DNA from: Orbaceae bacterium ESL0721
Lineage (GTDB): Bacteria > Pseudomonadota > Gammaproteobacteria > Enterobacterales > Orbaceae
Reading direction: 5' to 3'
Length of the DNA: 64,000 bases
NCBI GenBank assembly: GCA_029433365.1
Contig: JAQTHZ010000001.1
Coordinates: 248,001 to 312,000, forward strand
A program made the position numbers and the translations under genes. This document shows positions 40,386 to 47,934 of this stretch, piece after piece; positions within the stretch are counted from its first letter, which is position 1, and every line of letters starts with the position of its first letter. The notes beneath the pieces are model-generated. The model ran no database searches. It had not been told where the DNA came from and saw nothing but the letters and a program-made list of their open reading frames with translations.

Positions 40386-40521
40386 TTAATGACTCCTCCA
40401 ACTCATCAACAATTCGTTCTGCTTCACACTTAGATAAGCCACGATTCTGACAAAACTCAATAAAACAGATTATTTGGCTTAGTAAAAAGTAGTATAAAAC
40501 TTTCAAATCTTGCTGTTGCAT
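40375..40521 (-). CDS. Small hypothetical early protein (48 aa)
   Basis: A short reading frame that fills the gap between gam and the 84-residue gene. It starts MQQQDLKVLYYFLLSQ and ends ELEESLNDN, with a hydrophobic first half (YYFLLSQIICFIEF) and an acidic second half. An AGGAG lies 11 bases before the ATG, and its end overlaps the next start by 11 bases. Not recognised; its position and translational coupling are the evidence. Confidence 0.55.
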   Translation of the reverse strand: MQQQDLKVLYYFLLSQIICFIEFCQNRGLSKCEAERIVDELEESLNDN

Positions 40522-40523
40522 AG

Positions 40524-41045
40524 TTAAACAATCTCCTGTTCGAAAGGTACGATTGCAAAATCCTCAATATCTTTTTTGATTGTAATACCTGGAACGTTAA
40601 TAACTGCATTAGGTTCATTAAGAATGGCTTCTTTATTAATTTCCTCTTTAATGCGAATAAATCGAGTTAAATTAAGCTGTTTGAGTGACTCAATAACAGA
40701 TTCAGCACCACGGATAGTGCATGAAGGTGGTCGATTACGCCACTGCACTTCTCCCGTTACTAAATTTGCTGACTTAACTCTTCCGTTATTAGTAAGTTCA
40801 TCGCGATTTGCTTCGCACCAAATTTGAATACCTGTCTGTAATTGGTTTGATTTAAGCTTTAATAGTTCAATAGTTGAAGAATAACTATCAGTAATATCGG
40901 CTATTTTGTCATTCATTTCAGTTTCTAAACGGGTTAATTCACGTTGAACATCACCCAAATTTCTAATTGATATTGTCACTTCTTCTTTTGATTGCACAAC
41001 ATAAACCGATGCAGCCGCTTTAATTCGTTTTTTTATTTTTGCCAT
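40524..41045 (-). CDS. gam: Host-nuclease inhibitor Gam (Mu type)
   Basis: Mu Gam is a Ku-like protein that binds DNA ends and shields them from exonucleases. The 173-residue product has the family pattern: MAKIKKRIKAAA, a long helical stretch (RNLGDVQRELTRLETEMNDKIADI) to about residue 90, then the beta-rich core VTGEVQWRNRPPSCTIRG and the FIRIKEEINKEAIL segment. The open frame extends to 41111, but this ATG has a GGAG site and gives the family start. It is in the early operon between B and gemA, as in Mu. Confidence 0.9.
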   Translation of the reverse strand: MAKIKKRIKAAASVYVVQSKEEVTISIRNLGDVQRELTRLETEMNDKIADITDSYSSTIELLKLKSNQLQTGIQIWCEANRDELTNNGRVKSANLVTGEVQWRNRPPSCTIRGAESVIESLKQLNLTRFIRIKEEINKEAILNEPNAVINVPGITIKKDIEDFAIVPFEQEIV

Positions 41046-41061
41046 TTCTATACTCCAATTA

Positions 41062-41334
41062 TTAATGTAAACGACTTGTATCGCGTTCTTTCCACACGAT
41101 ACGGCAACCATTTAATTCAAATTGCCCAAAGCGATATAAGCCCTCATGACGATAATAAGCAGCTAGACCTGCTGCTATATATTTACTGCACTTAGGATGA
41201 TGTTCGATCTCAATTGTGGGTTTAGAAAATGAATCATGATAAAAACCAATCACTGTTAGTTCCTGATCGGACAAAGATTTAACAGCTCTTTTAACGGCAG
41301 ATAATCCGTTATTAATAATTTGATTATTTTGCAT
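41062..41334 (-). CDS. Hypothetical phage early protein (90 aa)
   Basis: A 90-residue frame between B and gam; ATG at 41334 has a GGGGGAA site and lies 1 base after the B stop. I do not recognise the fold. It contains LSDQELTVIGFYHDSFSKPTIEIEH and ends in WKERDTSRLH. A similar-size gene of unknown function is usual at this place in BcepMu-like phages. The longer open frame to 41388 would overlap B and is less likely. Confidence 0.65.
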   Translation of the reverse strand: MQNNQIINNGLSAVKRAVKSLSDQELTVIGFYHDSFSKPTIEIEHHPKCSKYIAAGLAAYYRHEGLYRFGQFELNGCRIVWKERDTSRLH

Positions 41335-41335
41335 A

Positions 41336-42571
41336 TTAAAAATTCCCCCGATCCTTGATACATTCACAAATAATTTCCCCTGTAACAACGGGTGAACTGA
41401 TCCTTGCAGCTAGGTTTAGTGCACCTGATATTAAGTTATTAACTGCAAGTGGGTAACAAAGTGATCGAATTTGCTGTTCCGTACTGCCTCGTTTGCTTGA
41501 TACAACACGAAGTCTATTAATAATTTCAGTAAATGCACTGGCATCAAAAAGTGTCTTATAATCGATCTCAATACGGATAAATTTATGTTTTACATATTCT
41601 TCGACTTTAAAATCTAATGGTTTAAGATTGACGATTTCGCAGCGCTGTACTACTTCTCTTACTTCTGGATTATATTCAGAGAGTTTGGTTTGCAATTCAG
41701 TTTGACCAATTAAGATAATTGACAATAATTTTTTAAAGCCTTCCTGTAGTTCATAAAATCGTTTCAAATGTTTTAAGGTTGGAATTGGTAAACCGTGCGC
41801 TTCTTCAATAATTAATAGATGTTTACGCCCCGATAGTGAACTATTTTTTAATAAAGTATGCATCTGTCTTGCTCTTGCTTCAGCACTGCGTTTTGGTTTG
41901 ACTTGTGGATCAATAGCACTAATAATTGCACTACTAATATCCATACTTTTGAGTGATTTCCCTTTTACTTCATTATCTTCAAGACCAAGCACATATGGTT
42001 CAATCACAGTAATAGGTTCATGATTGATATTGATCCAGTCAATTAAATCATGTCGCAATGTGGTTTTACCGCTACCACTTTCGCCAATTACGGCAAGCAT
42101 CCCGCCATGTTTAGCCGTTTGGCGCATGGCTGCACGAACGTAGCGAATATCATCAGATAGATAAACATCAGCATCATCTAACATTTCATCTGTGAATGGA
42201 TCACGAGGAATGCGAAAATGTGCTTTGGCATCTCGATTTATAGTTTGTTTTCGTAGTAACATATATACTGACTCCTTTGTTAATTGTTCATTTGAGTCAA
42301 CTGGCACAGCGTCCTCTGCCAAGATTTCTGCTGTGTCAGTTTCTTCAACAAAAATATCAATTAAATATTCTTTAGCTAATCCCATTGTTAATAATGCTTT
42401 TTCAATTTTTTGCTCAAATGTTGACCTTTCAATCGATTTTGGCCATCGGTTGTGATTAATGATCAGATTAATCACTGCAGGACTAATTGCATTACCCTTA
42501 AAATCAATATGTTTAGCAAGTTGAGCTTGCTTAATATTGAACTGTTTCATCACTGTTTTTAGTTTGATCAT
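41336..42571 (-). CDS. B: Transposition target-selection ATPase B
   Basis: A 411-residue AAA+ ATPase. An N-terminal helix-turn-helix (FNIKQAQLAKHI) is followed by Walker A GESGSGKT at residues 163 to 170, Walker B HLLIIEEAHGLP near 250, and a sensor-like SIILIGQTELQTKL. Proteins of this type deliver target DNA to the transposase and give target immunity. Its ATG shares a base with the stop of A, so A and B are translated together, as expected for a stoichiometric transposition pair. Resembles the BcepMu B more than Mu B. Confidence 0.92.
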   Translation of the reverse strand: MIKLKTVMKQFNIKQAQLAKHIDFKGNAISPAVINLIINHNRWPKSIERSTFEQKIEKALLTMGLAKEYLIDIFVEETDTAEILAEDAVPVDSNEQLTKESVYMLLRKQTINRDAKAHFRIPRDPFTDEMLDDADVYLSDDIRYVRAAMRQTAKHGGMLAVIGESGSGKTTLRHDLIDWININHEPITVIEPYVLGLEDNEVKGKSLKSMDISSAIISAIDPQVKPKRSAEARARQMHTLLKNSSLSGRKHLLIIEEAHGLPIPTLKHLKRFYELQEGFKKLLSIILIGQTELQTKLSEYNPEVREVVQRCEIVNLKPLDFKVEEYVKHKFIRIEIDYKTLFDASAFTEIINRLRVVSSKRGSTEQQIRSLCYPLAVNNLISGALNLAARISSPVVTGEIICECIKDRGNF

Positions 42572-44349
42572 TATTTAATACTCCTAAAACCGGTTGTACC
42601 ATCACCGGCCGCAACAGGTGTTGTAAATGAATGAATAAGTGATTCCAAAGATTCTTCGGGAATCCCATCTTTATATCTTGCTGATAGCCATCTATTTTCA
42701 TCTGTTGTTAATCTGCGACCGATTGCTCCTGTTATTCGCATTAATGCAGCGGTTAACGTTAATAGTGTCGAAACCGATTTTAAATGCTCTGGTGTCACAA
42801 TTTCATTACCTTTTCCGACCAAATAAAGTGGATGAACAACATTTTCTAAATAATTTAACGTATCTAATTTGCCCCCGAACGGCGCTGATTGTTTCTGTTT
42901 AGCCTTTTTGATTTCATCGGCAGTCATATTAGGGTAAGCAATGCCATCCATAGCTTTCGCCGCGTGCTCAATTTCCGTATCGCCTTTGGATTTAAATTCT
43001 TCACCAATGATAGGCGCATCTAAGTGTTGACCAAATTCGTCATAGTTGCGGTCAGGTTCAATGCGATAAATTAGTGCTTCGCCATCATAGCGTGGCACTT
43101 CGATTTGAATTGCACAATCGCCGTAAACTAGTGCCCGCACTGTCACTTTATCTTTTACCGTAATGCCATCAAAATCCTTCAAATTATAGATTTGTGAACT
43201 ATCAGCTTGCGGATGTTTAAACGTAATTGTCAAATCAGGTCGCACTTGTCGTATCTGTTCTTTACTTGCCATTAGTGCTTTGCAAATTTCTACTGATGGC
43301 AATAAGCGTAATTGTTCAGCAGTGATTTTTTGCCATAGGCTTTGCCTTGAAATTGGTTCATCAAGTCCGACACGATGTAAGCGGGTATCTTGCCCTGGCA
43401 AAAGATTCGCGTTATACGCTTCCGCCCAATTCAATGCAGCTTTATTTAATTCATCAATACTACTAACAGGTTGGAACTTTAAACGGCTTTCGAACTGTGT
43501 CTCGATAATATTATTAGCATTTTCAACCCCACCTTTAGCACGCGCATTACCCGCTTCATGTTCGAAATATTTAACCTCAAGGTGATCCAGTAAATTCTTA
43601 ATCGCACTGGAAGTATTGGCCGATCCTTTATCCCAATAGATTAGTTGAGGTACACCGTGAAATAGACGACCTTCTTGCTTACTCCAAACAAACATTAAGA
43701 ACTGAAATAAACTGTGCTGATTTTCACCTGCAGCCTCTACATACCATGGAATGATCATGCCACTAGCACGGTCATATAACGTATAACGCCAGACCTTGTA
43801 TTTCACTTTGGTATAATTTTCGAGTTTATTTTTATAAAAATCACGGTCACGCATAATATGTTGTCTATTCTTCATGTAATAAATTAGACATAAAGAAGGA
43901 TCGATCTCATGTACATAATTCGGATGCAATGCACGCAATGTTTGCACTGGATTTGCCTGTTTTTGCGCTTTGACATTTAGTTTACGTTGACGCATCAAAC
44001 GATTTAATGTGGCATTACTCACATTAATCTCATGTCCATTTTGTTCAAGAATGCTACGTGCAGTTGTGGTAAACAGTGTCTGTTTACCATTATCACGCAC
44101 CGATTCACGGCTCATAGCAGCAAGGGCTAACAGTGAATCAGTTGGTACTGACATTTTGCCTTTATCAGCTCTTGCCTTACGTTCACTAGACCAACCACAA
44201 AGCTGTTTAAGTTGCCTATAGATGGTTTGCCGTGAATAACCCAAGAACGCCTGCGCCTCATCTAATATTGCGCCGCGCTCACCATGGCTAACATTATCAA
44301 GCTTGATAGCAACATTATTTAAATAATCACGAATATTAGAGGCTATCAT
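42571..44349 (-). CDS. A: DDE transposase A (integrase-core type)
   Basis: A 592-residue transposase that cuts phage ends and joins them to target DNA. The N-terminal part has a helix-turn-helix (AFLGYSRQTIYRQLKQL, residues 35 to 50) for end binding. The catalytic core carries Asp150 (HEIDPSLC), Asp240 (LIYWDKGSANTS) and Glu276 (RAKGGVENANN), with exactly 35 residues between the second Asp and Glu, the DD35E pattern. The C-terminal domain follows after about residue 420. The integrase-core type relates it to BcepMu and Tn552-like transposases. All catalytic residues are present, so it looks active. Confidence 0.94.
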   Translation of the reverse strand: MIASNIRDYLNNVAIKLDNVSHGERGAILDEAQAFLGYSRQTIYRQLKQLCGWSSERKARADKGKMSVPTDSLLALAAMSRESVRDNGKQTLFTTTARSILEQNGHEINVSNATLNRLMRQRKLNVKAQKQANPVQTLRALHPNYVHEIDPSLCLIYYMKNRQHIMRDRDFYKNKLENYTKVKYKVWRYTLYDRASGMIIPWYVEAAGENQHSLFQFLMFVWSKQEGRLFHGVPQLIYWDKGSANTSSAIKNLLDHLEVKYFEHEAGNARAKGGVENANNIIETQFESRLKFQPVSSIDELNKAALNWAEAYNANLLPGQDTRLHRVGLDEPISRQSLWQKITAEQLRLLPSVEICKALMASKEQIRQVRPDLTITFKHPQADSSQIYNLKDFDGITVKDKVTVRALVYGDCAIQIEVPRYDGEALIYRIEPDRNYDEFGQHLDAPIIGEEFKSKGDTEIEHAAKAMDGIAYPNMTADEIKKAKQKQSAPFGGKLDTLNYLENVVHPLYLVGKGNEIVTPEHLKSVSTLLTLTAALMRITGAIGRRLTTDENRWLSARYKDGIPEESLESLIHSFTTPVAAGDGTTGFRSIK

Positions 44350-44384
44350 ATGTACCTACCTAAAAATTATCTTAAAATTAAGTG

Positions 44385-45374
44385 TTATTCACTAATTACA
44401 CTATTTGCAACATTTGGATCAATTTCATCACTAAAGTTCATCCAAAGAGACTGATAAGTATTTTTACTTTGTGATACCGTCAATTTTAATGATTCATGTA
44501 GTGTAATAATCGTGACTAATAGTGATTGTGGTAGTTTGTATGGCTGTTCTGGATCATAATTGGGGTCATTTGCCATTACTTCTTTTTGTAAAGTGTCCAT
44601 CATTTCCACATATTGGCGCTGCTTTTCTAGCAGTTCATCAATACGAGATTGAGTTTCTGCAATTTGCATTTTTAGCGGCTCTAACCGTTCATCTAGCGGT
44701 ATTGCTTTCAAGACATATTTGTTAAGTTTTAAATTAAGTTCGGATTTTTCTTTTGCAATATCCGCTGAATGTTTACTTAATGCATCATAATCAGCTTTTA
44801 ATTCTTTATTTTCCTTTTTCAGTTCTTCCTTTTCTTTTGTGCTTTTAGCAATAAACTCTTCGGCAAGTTCAACTAATGCTTCTTTATCGCCGGTTTTTGC
44901 TACTTCAATCAACGCTGTTTTTTGGTCTTCTGGTAATTTTCGATATTGACGCAATTCGCGGTAGCCGATACCTATACGAGACATTTCTTCAAGGGCTTGT
45001 TCACCAAAGTTTTTTAAATTAATAAGATCTTCGTCAACTGATGATTTTGAACTACCTAGTAATTTACAATATTCTTCCCAAGTGCCGACGAGTCGGCACT
45101 CTGTACCATCATGTTGTATAAAAGTTTTTCCTGCTAATGCCTTATATAACTTAGACTCTTTTACATGGGACAATTTAGTCAAACTGACGACATCGGCAAA
45201 TTTTGCTATTGATCTTGCCATTTGAGCTTGACCTAATAATTGATTGGCTAAATCACGCTCATCACTATATTCACTTTGAATAGTTGTCATCGTATTCATT
45301 ACATCCGTGATCCTTTGCTCATTAATAGCAGGTAGCTCAATTGCTTCTTTTTCGGTATTTGCTTGTCTAGCCAT
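44385..45374 (-). CDS. Coiled-coil early phage protein of unknown function
   Basis: A 329-residue protein between the winged-helix gene and A. The first 175 residues are helical and include GTWEEYCKLLGSSKSSVDEDL, reminiscent of DNA-binding helix-turn-helix or ParB-like middle domains. Residues about 178 to 225 and 236 to 265 form strong coiled coils (KEKEELKKENKELKADY and QSRIDELLEKQRQYVEMM). No catalytic motif. Similar proteins occupy this site in BcepMu-like phages; a structural or accessory role in transposition is a guess from position. Confidence 0.75.
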   Translation of the reverse strand: MARQANTEKEAIELPAINEQRITDVMNTMTTIQSEYSDERDLANQLLGQAQMARSIAKFADVVSLTKLSHVKESKLYKALAGKTFIQHDGTECRLVGTWEEYCKLLGSSKSSVDEDLINLKNFGEQALEEMSRIGIGYRELRQYRKLPEDQKTALIEVAKTGDKEALVELAEEFIAKSTKEKEELKKENKELKADYDALSKHSADIAKEKSELNLKLNKYVLKAIPLDERLEPLKMQIAETQSRIDELLEKQRQYVEMMDTLQKEVMANDPNYDPEQPYKLPQSLLVTIITLHESLKLTVSQSKNTYQSLWMNFSDEIDPNVANSVISE

Positions 45375-45385
45375 TTTTATTATCC

Positions 45386-45694
45386 TTATCTTGTGCCAGC
45401 TGTGATGCGCTGATTAATTTCTGTTATTTGATCTTGCATTTTTGCGATATGAATTGCATGTGCTTGGGCAATTTGTAACATCTGCACACTATGCGCAAAG
45501 AGTCCATTATCAAGTTTTATCACTAGTCCTTCCTCAATTAACACTTGTAATGCACGGGTAACATTCACCGCAGAATCATTAGTCATTTTTGCAATGTCGC
45601 CATTTGATAATCCAGTTAAGGTATAACCTTTAAGGGCTTTTAGTACTCTCAATGTTCTGGTGGCGGAAGTAGAAATTTGTGGATTACGCATCAT
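45386..45694 (-). CDS. Winged-helix regulator (IclR-like N-domain)
   Basis: A 102-residue protein whose core, ALKGYTLTGLSNGDIAKMTNDSAVNVTRALQVLIEEGLVIKLDNGLFA, is a winged helix-turn-helix like the N-terminal domain of IclR regulators. The C-terminal 40 residues form an amphipathic helix. It is the second gene of the early operon, 11 bases before the coiled-coil gene, and is likely an early regulator. Confidence 0.75.
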   Translation of the reverse strand: MMRNPQISTSATRTLRVLKALKGYTLTGLSNGDIAKMTNDSAVNVTRALQVLIEEGLVIKLDNGLFAHSVQMLQIAQAHAIHIAKMQDQITEINQRITAGTR

Positions 45695-45739
45695 TTTTTA
45701 GCCTTTTCTATATATGAAAAACTGTTACAATAAGCGCAA

Positions 45740-45934
45740 TTAAACAGCTTGTTTTAAGCCAAGTTTTACTGCAATCTCGTGCATCTTGCCACGACTAGCT
45801 TTAGTAAAACCATTTGTCACTCGGTAGACATCAACTGGATGATAGCCGTTATCATGTGCCCATTGCGTGAATGTCAGCCCTTTTTGTCTAAACTGCTGTT
45901 TAACTTGTTGCGGGGTAAGAACTTTCGAGGTCAT
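45740..45934 (-). CDS. Small DNA-binding protein, first early gene (Ner/Cro role)
   Basis: A 64-residue protein with a helix-turn-helix pattern, TPQQVKQQFRQKGLTFTQWAHDNGYHPVDVYRVTNGF, then HEIAVKLGLK. It is the first gene after the early promoter, where Mu has ner, and has the size and place of a negative regulator of early transcription. It is not similar to Mu Ner, so function is by position and fold. GGAGTAACAAA precedes the ATG. Confidence 0.78.
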   Translation of the reverse strand: MTSKVLTPQQVKQQFRQKGLTFTQWAHDNGYHPVDVYRVTNGFTKASRGKMHEIAVKLGLKQAV

Positions 45935-45980
45935 TTTGTTACTCCTTTTATTACGAATTAATTTTTAATTTATGTATTAT

Positions 45981-46009
45981 ATTATGAGAACTTTAATTCT
46001 CATTGTCAA
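45981..46009 (-). promoter_or_regulatory. Early promoter of the prophage
   Basis: Read on the minus strand: TTGACA (46009-46004), 17-base spacer, CATAAT (45986-45981). This is a near-consensus sigma-70 promoter. It points at the early operon, about 45 bases upstream of its first start codon. Confidence 0.85.
45984..46003. promoter_or_regulatory. Operator 1 of the prophage repressor
   Basis: A perfect inverted repeat ATGAGAA-N6-TTCTCAT. It fills the spacer between the -35 and -10 boxes of the early promoter, so a bound repressor would block it completely. Confidence 0.8.
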
Positions 46010-46019
46010 GGTTATTTTT

Positions 46020-46454
46020 ATGAACTTTAGTTCGCAAACAATAAAAAGATTAGTTGAAGAAAGAAAAAGATTAAAGCTTACACAAGCTGATATTGCATTG
46101 ATATGTAACGTTTCTCGTGAAATGTGGGGTAAATATGAGCGTGGTATTGCAATACCAGGCGGTGAAATTTTAGCAGCATTAGCAAGTGCTGGAATTAATG
46201 TACAATTTATCCTTACAGGAGAAAGACAATCGGAAATATTTTTATCAAAAGAAGAGAAAGAACTAATTGAGTTGTATCGTGTTGCCCCATTAGCTATTAA
46301 GGCTGCTACATTAGGCGCTTTAACCGCAGGGACAGCACAGCAAACGGGTGTAAAACAAATTATTCATGGTAATAATCATGGTTTGGTTGTTGATGCTCCG
46401 TCCGAATTTCATAATCTCACATTTAATAATAATTCTGGAAGAAAAAGGAAATAG
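46020..46454 (+). CDS. Prophage repressor (XRE family)
   Basis: A 144-residue CI/C-type repressor. The helix-turn-helix spans residues 6 to 62: IKRLVEERKRLKLTQADIALICNVSREMWGKYERGIAIPGGEILAAL, followed by NVQFILTGER. The C-terminal part has an IIHGNNHGLVVDAP motif and no visible peptidase catalytic pair, so it may not be RecA-cleaved. The start at 46020 (MNFSSQ) has an AAGG site; the frame is open upstream to 45972. It is divergent from the early operon and shares the operator region with it, and its stop is 6 bases before the ORF6C-like gene. Confidence 0.88.
   Translation: MNFSSQTIKRLVEERKRLKLTQADIALICNVSREMWGKYERGIAIPGGEILAALASAGINVQFILTGERQSEIFLSKEEKELIELYRVAPLAIKAATLGALTAGTAQQTGVKQIIHGNNHGLVVDAPSEFHNLTFNNNSGRKRK
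46022..46033. promoter_or_regulatory. Operator 2, at the repressor start codon
   Basis: GAACTTTAGTTC (arms GAACT/AGTTC) shares the core GAACTTTA-R-TTC form with operator 1. Its centre lies 34 bases away, about three helical turns. It overlaps the repressor start codon region, suggesting autoregulation. Confidence 0.6.
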
Positions 46455-46460
46455 ATAATC

Positions 46461-47036
46461 ATGGAACAACATATTTGTGGTGATAATCTAGGAAATGTTG
46501 TTAATGCAAAAATAGTCAATATACATCATAGTAATCATGATAAGCGCTTACTTGTCCCTGCACAACGTCATACTCTACATAATTTAATTTCTGATATCGA
46601 AAACTATGGAGAATTAACTGATTGGCAGGTATGGTTAAAATTGCACGCGACACTTGGTGTGAGTAGCATAAATGAAATTACTATCTCCCAGTTTGAAAAA
46701 GCCTATAATTTTTTGATAGATGAACTTAACGCATCAAAAGAAAGGCGTGCATGTAATGTGTTAATTCATATGCTTTTGGTGGAGATAAATAAAAATAGCA
46801 ATCTAAAAGATTGTATGAATTGTTATTGTAAAAAACAGTTTGGTACAGCTAATCTTAAACAGCTTACCAAAATACAGTTACAAGCTGTTTTAAGTTATGT
46901 TGAAGAGCAGGCTACCATGCAGCAAACACAATCTATCAATATGATTAATCAATTATCTAATTTAATAAAATATAACAAACAACCCGTTGCCATTATTGCG
47001 ATAGTGAGCTTTGCTCTTGGCGCGATTATTTTTTAA
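46461..47036 (+). CDS. Tail-anchored protein with ORF6C-like helical domain
   Basis: A 191-residue protein of unknown function. N-terminus: CGDNLGNVVNAKIVN, which echoes the HGNNHGLVVDA motif in the repressor just upstream. Residues about 40 to 90 (LHNLISDIENYGELTDWQVW, then GVSSINEITISQFEKAYNFL) resemble the ORF6C domain of phage antirepressor-like proteins. The C-terminus is one hydrophobic helix (PVAIIAIVSFALGAIIF) with no residues after it, typical of a tail anchor in the inner membrane. Placed in the repressor transcript, it should be made in the lysogen, which suggests a role in lysogeny control or exclusion. That role is inference. Confidence 0.65.
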   Translation: MEQHICGDNLGNVVNAKIVNIHHSNHDKRLLVPAQRHTLHNLISDIENYGELTDWQVWLKLHATLGVSSINEITISQFEKAYNFLIDELNASKERRACNVLIHMLLVEINKNSNLKDCMNCYCKKQFGTANLKQLTKIQLQAVLSYVEEQATMQQTQSINMINQLSNLIKYNKQPVAIIAIVSFALGAIIF

Positions 47037-47069
47037 TTTATCTTATAAAAAATCAAAGAGGAAATAATA

Positions 47070-47396
47070 ATGAAGAAACTTTTTTTATTTAGCACAATTA
47101 TTCTATTAATTAGCTGTTCAACCAAAAATTATGGACGACAAGGTGAGTTAACATTATATGAAAAAGATCATTTATCTTGCCACGAAATCGCCCTAGAGGA
47201 AGCCAAAGTGCAAGGTTATTTAGATCACGTTGATAAAGAGAGCCAATTTGATGGGCGTTCGGTATTGTCATTCCTCGGTGATTTCGGTGTGGGTAACGTC
47301 ATGGAAAAGAATGCAGCGGTTAAGAGTGCAAACACGAGACTTATACAGTTGAAGGATCTTGCTGTTATGAAAAAATGTGATGAGATTGTGAAATAA
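47070..47396 (+). CDS. Small prophage lipoprotein
   Basis: A 108-residue protein with a lipoprotein signal, lipobox LISC at about residues 13 to 16. The mature part has DHLSCHEIALEEAKVQGY and the conserved-looking FLGDFGVGNVMEKNAAVKSANTRLIQL, then a final Cys in KKCDEI that may pair with the first. Small lipoproteins of this pattern recur in Mu-like and other prophages. It lies downstream of the repressor and tail-anchored genes (33-base gap, GAGGAAAT site) and before a terminator, so it is probably expressed in lysogens. Function is unknown; surface exclusion is possible. Confidence 0.75.
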   Translation: MKKLFLFSTIILLISCSTKNYGRQGELTLYEKDHLSCHEIALEEAKVQGYLDHVDKESQFDGRSVLSFLGDFGVGNVMEKNAAVKSANTRLIQLKDLAVMKKCDEIVK

Positions 47397-47418
47397 AATA
47401 ATGATTAGATAAGATAAC

Positions 47419-47462
47419 TAATCTGCCCCTGTTCAAATTACATTCCTAGTCATTAAGATCAT
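47419..47462 (+). promoter_or_regulatory. Activator-dependent late promoter for the lysis region (Plys-like)
   Basis: A dyad TAATCTG-N8-CAAATTA (47419-47440) is followed at fixed distance by GATCAT (47457-47462) as a -10-like box; there is no -35 consensus. The same layout recurs at 55567-55610. An activator site in place of a -35 fits Mor/C-dependent promoters. Confidence 0.75.
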
Positions 47463-47465
47463 ACT

Positions 47466-47500
47466 AACCTCATATGTTTCGTTAACTTATGAGGTTTTTT
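47466..47500 (+). terminator. Hairpin with T run between lipoprotein and lysis genes, containing the holin ribosome-binding site
   Basis: Arms 47466-47474 and 47488-47496 (AACCTCATA) pair perfectly around a 13-base loop, followed by T6. It can end the lysogeny transcript. The GAGG in its 3' arm is also the ribosome-binding site of the next gene (ATG at 47501). Confidence 0.75.
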
Positions 47501-47932
47501 ATGATTCATTCAATTAAAGCTGTAATCAAAATTCGTCTACTTAAGTGGTATTTAGCTGCATTAGTGTTGTTTGCTATTATTCTTGCACTGTCACCTCAAC
47601 AGATTCCTGTTGTTATATATAAATTTTCTCTGGTGTTACTTTCCGCGGTCGTTGGTTATCACCTCGACCGCTCTCTTTTTCCTTATGCATCCCCAGGTGG
47701 CTATCTTTATAACAAATGGAAAGAGTTCGGTCCTGATTTTTATACTCAAAAGTATATTGAAGAAACGCAACTTGAAGAGAGTTTAGATAATAAAATTCCA
47801 GCATCTCTACCGTCAAAGCTCTGTGCTGAATATCCTGTTTTAGATGAATATCGAACATTATTTGCTGTTGTGTTGATCCGTCGTGCCCTTATTGTCTTTG
47901 CAGTTATCCTCGGTGTTACACTTGGGCTTTAA
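47501..47932 (+). CDS. Putative holin
   Basis: A 143-residue membrane protein with hydrophobic segments near residues 15 to 32, 36 to 53 and 123 to 143, a HLDRSLFPYASP motif after the second, and a charged soluble stretch between. This matches the putative-holin family found before the transglycosylase in BcepMu-like phages. The ATG at 47501 is chosen because GAGG lies six bases upstream; an in-frame ATG at 47489 is inside the hairpin arm. It is the first gene of the lysis group and 2 bases before the transglycosylase. Confidence 0.75.
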   Translation: MIHSIKAVIKIRLLKWYLAALVLFAIILALSPQQIPVVIYKFSLVLLSAVVGYHLDRSLFPYASPGGYLYNKWKEFGPDFYTQKYIEETQLEESLDNKIPASLPSKLCAEYPVLDEYRTLFAVVLIRRALIVFAVILGVTLGL

Positions 47933-47934
47933 TA

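Noticed and set aside
45951-45980. Rightward repressor promoter (TTACGA then TATTAT)
   Set aside because: The -35 is a poor match and AT richness gives many chance -10 boxes; position cannot be decided by eye.
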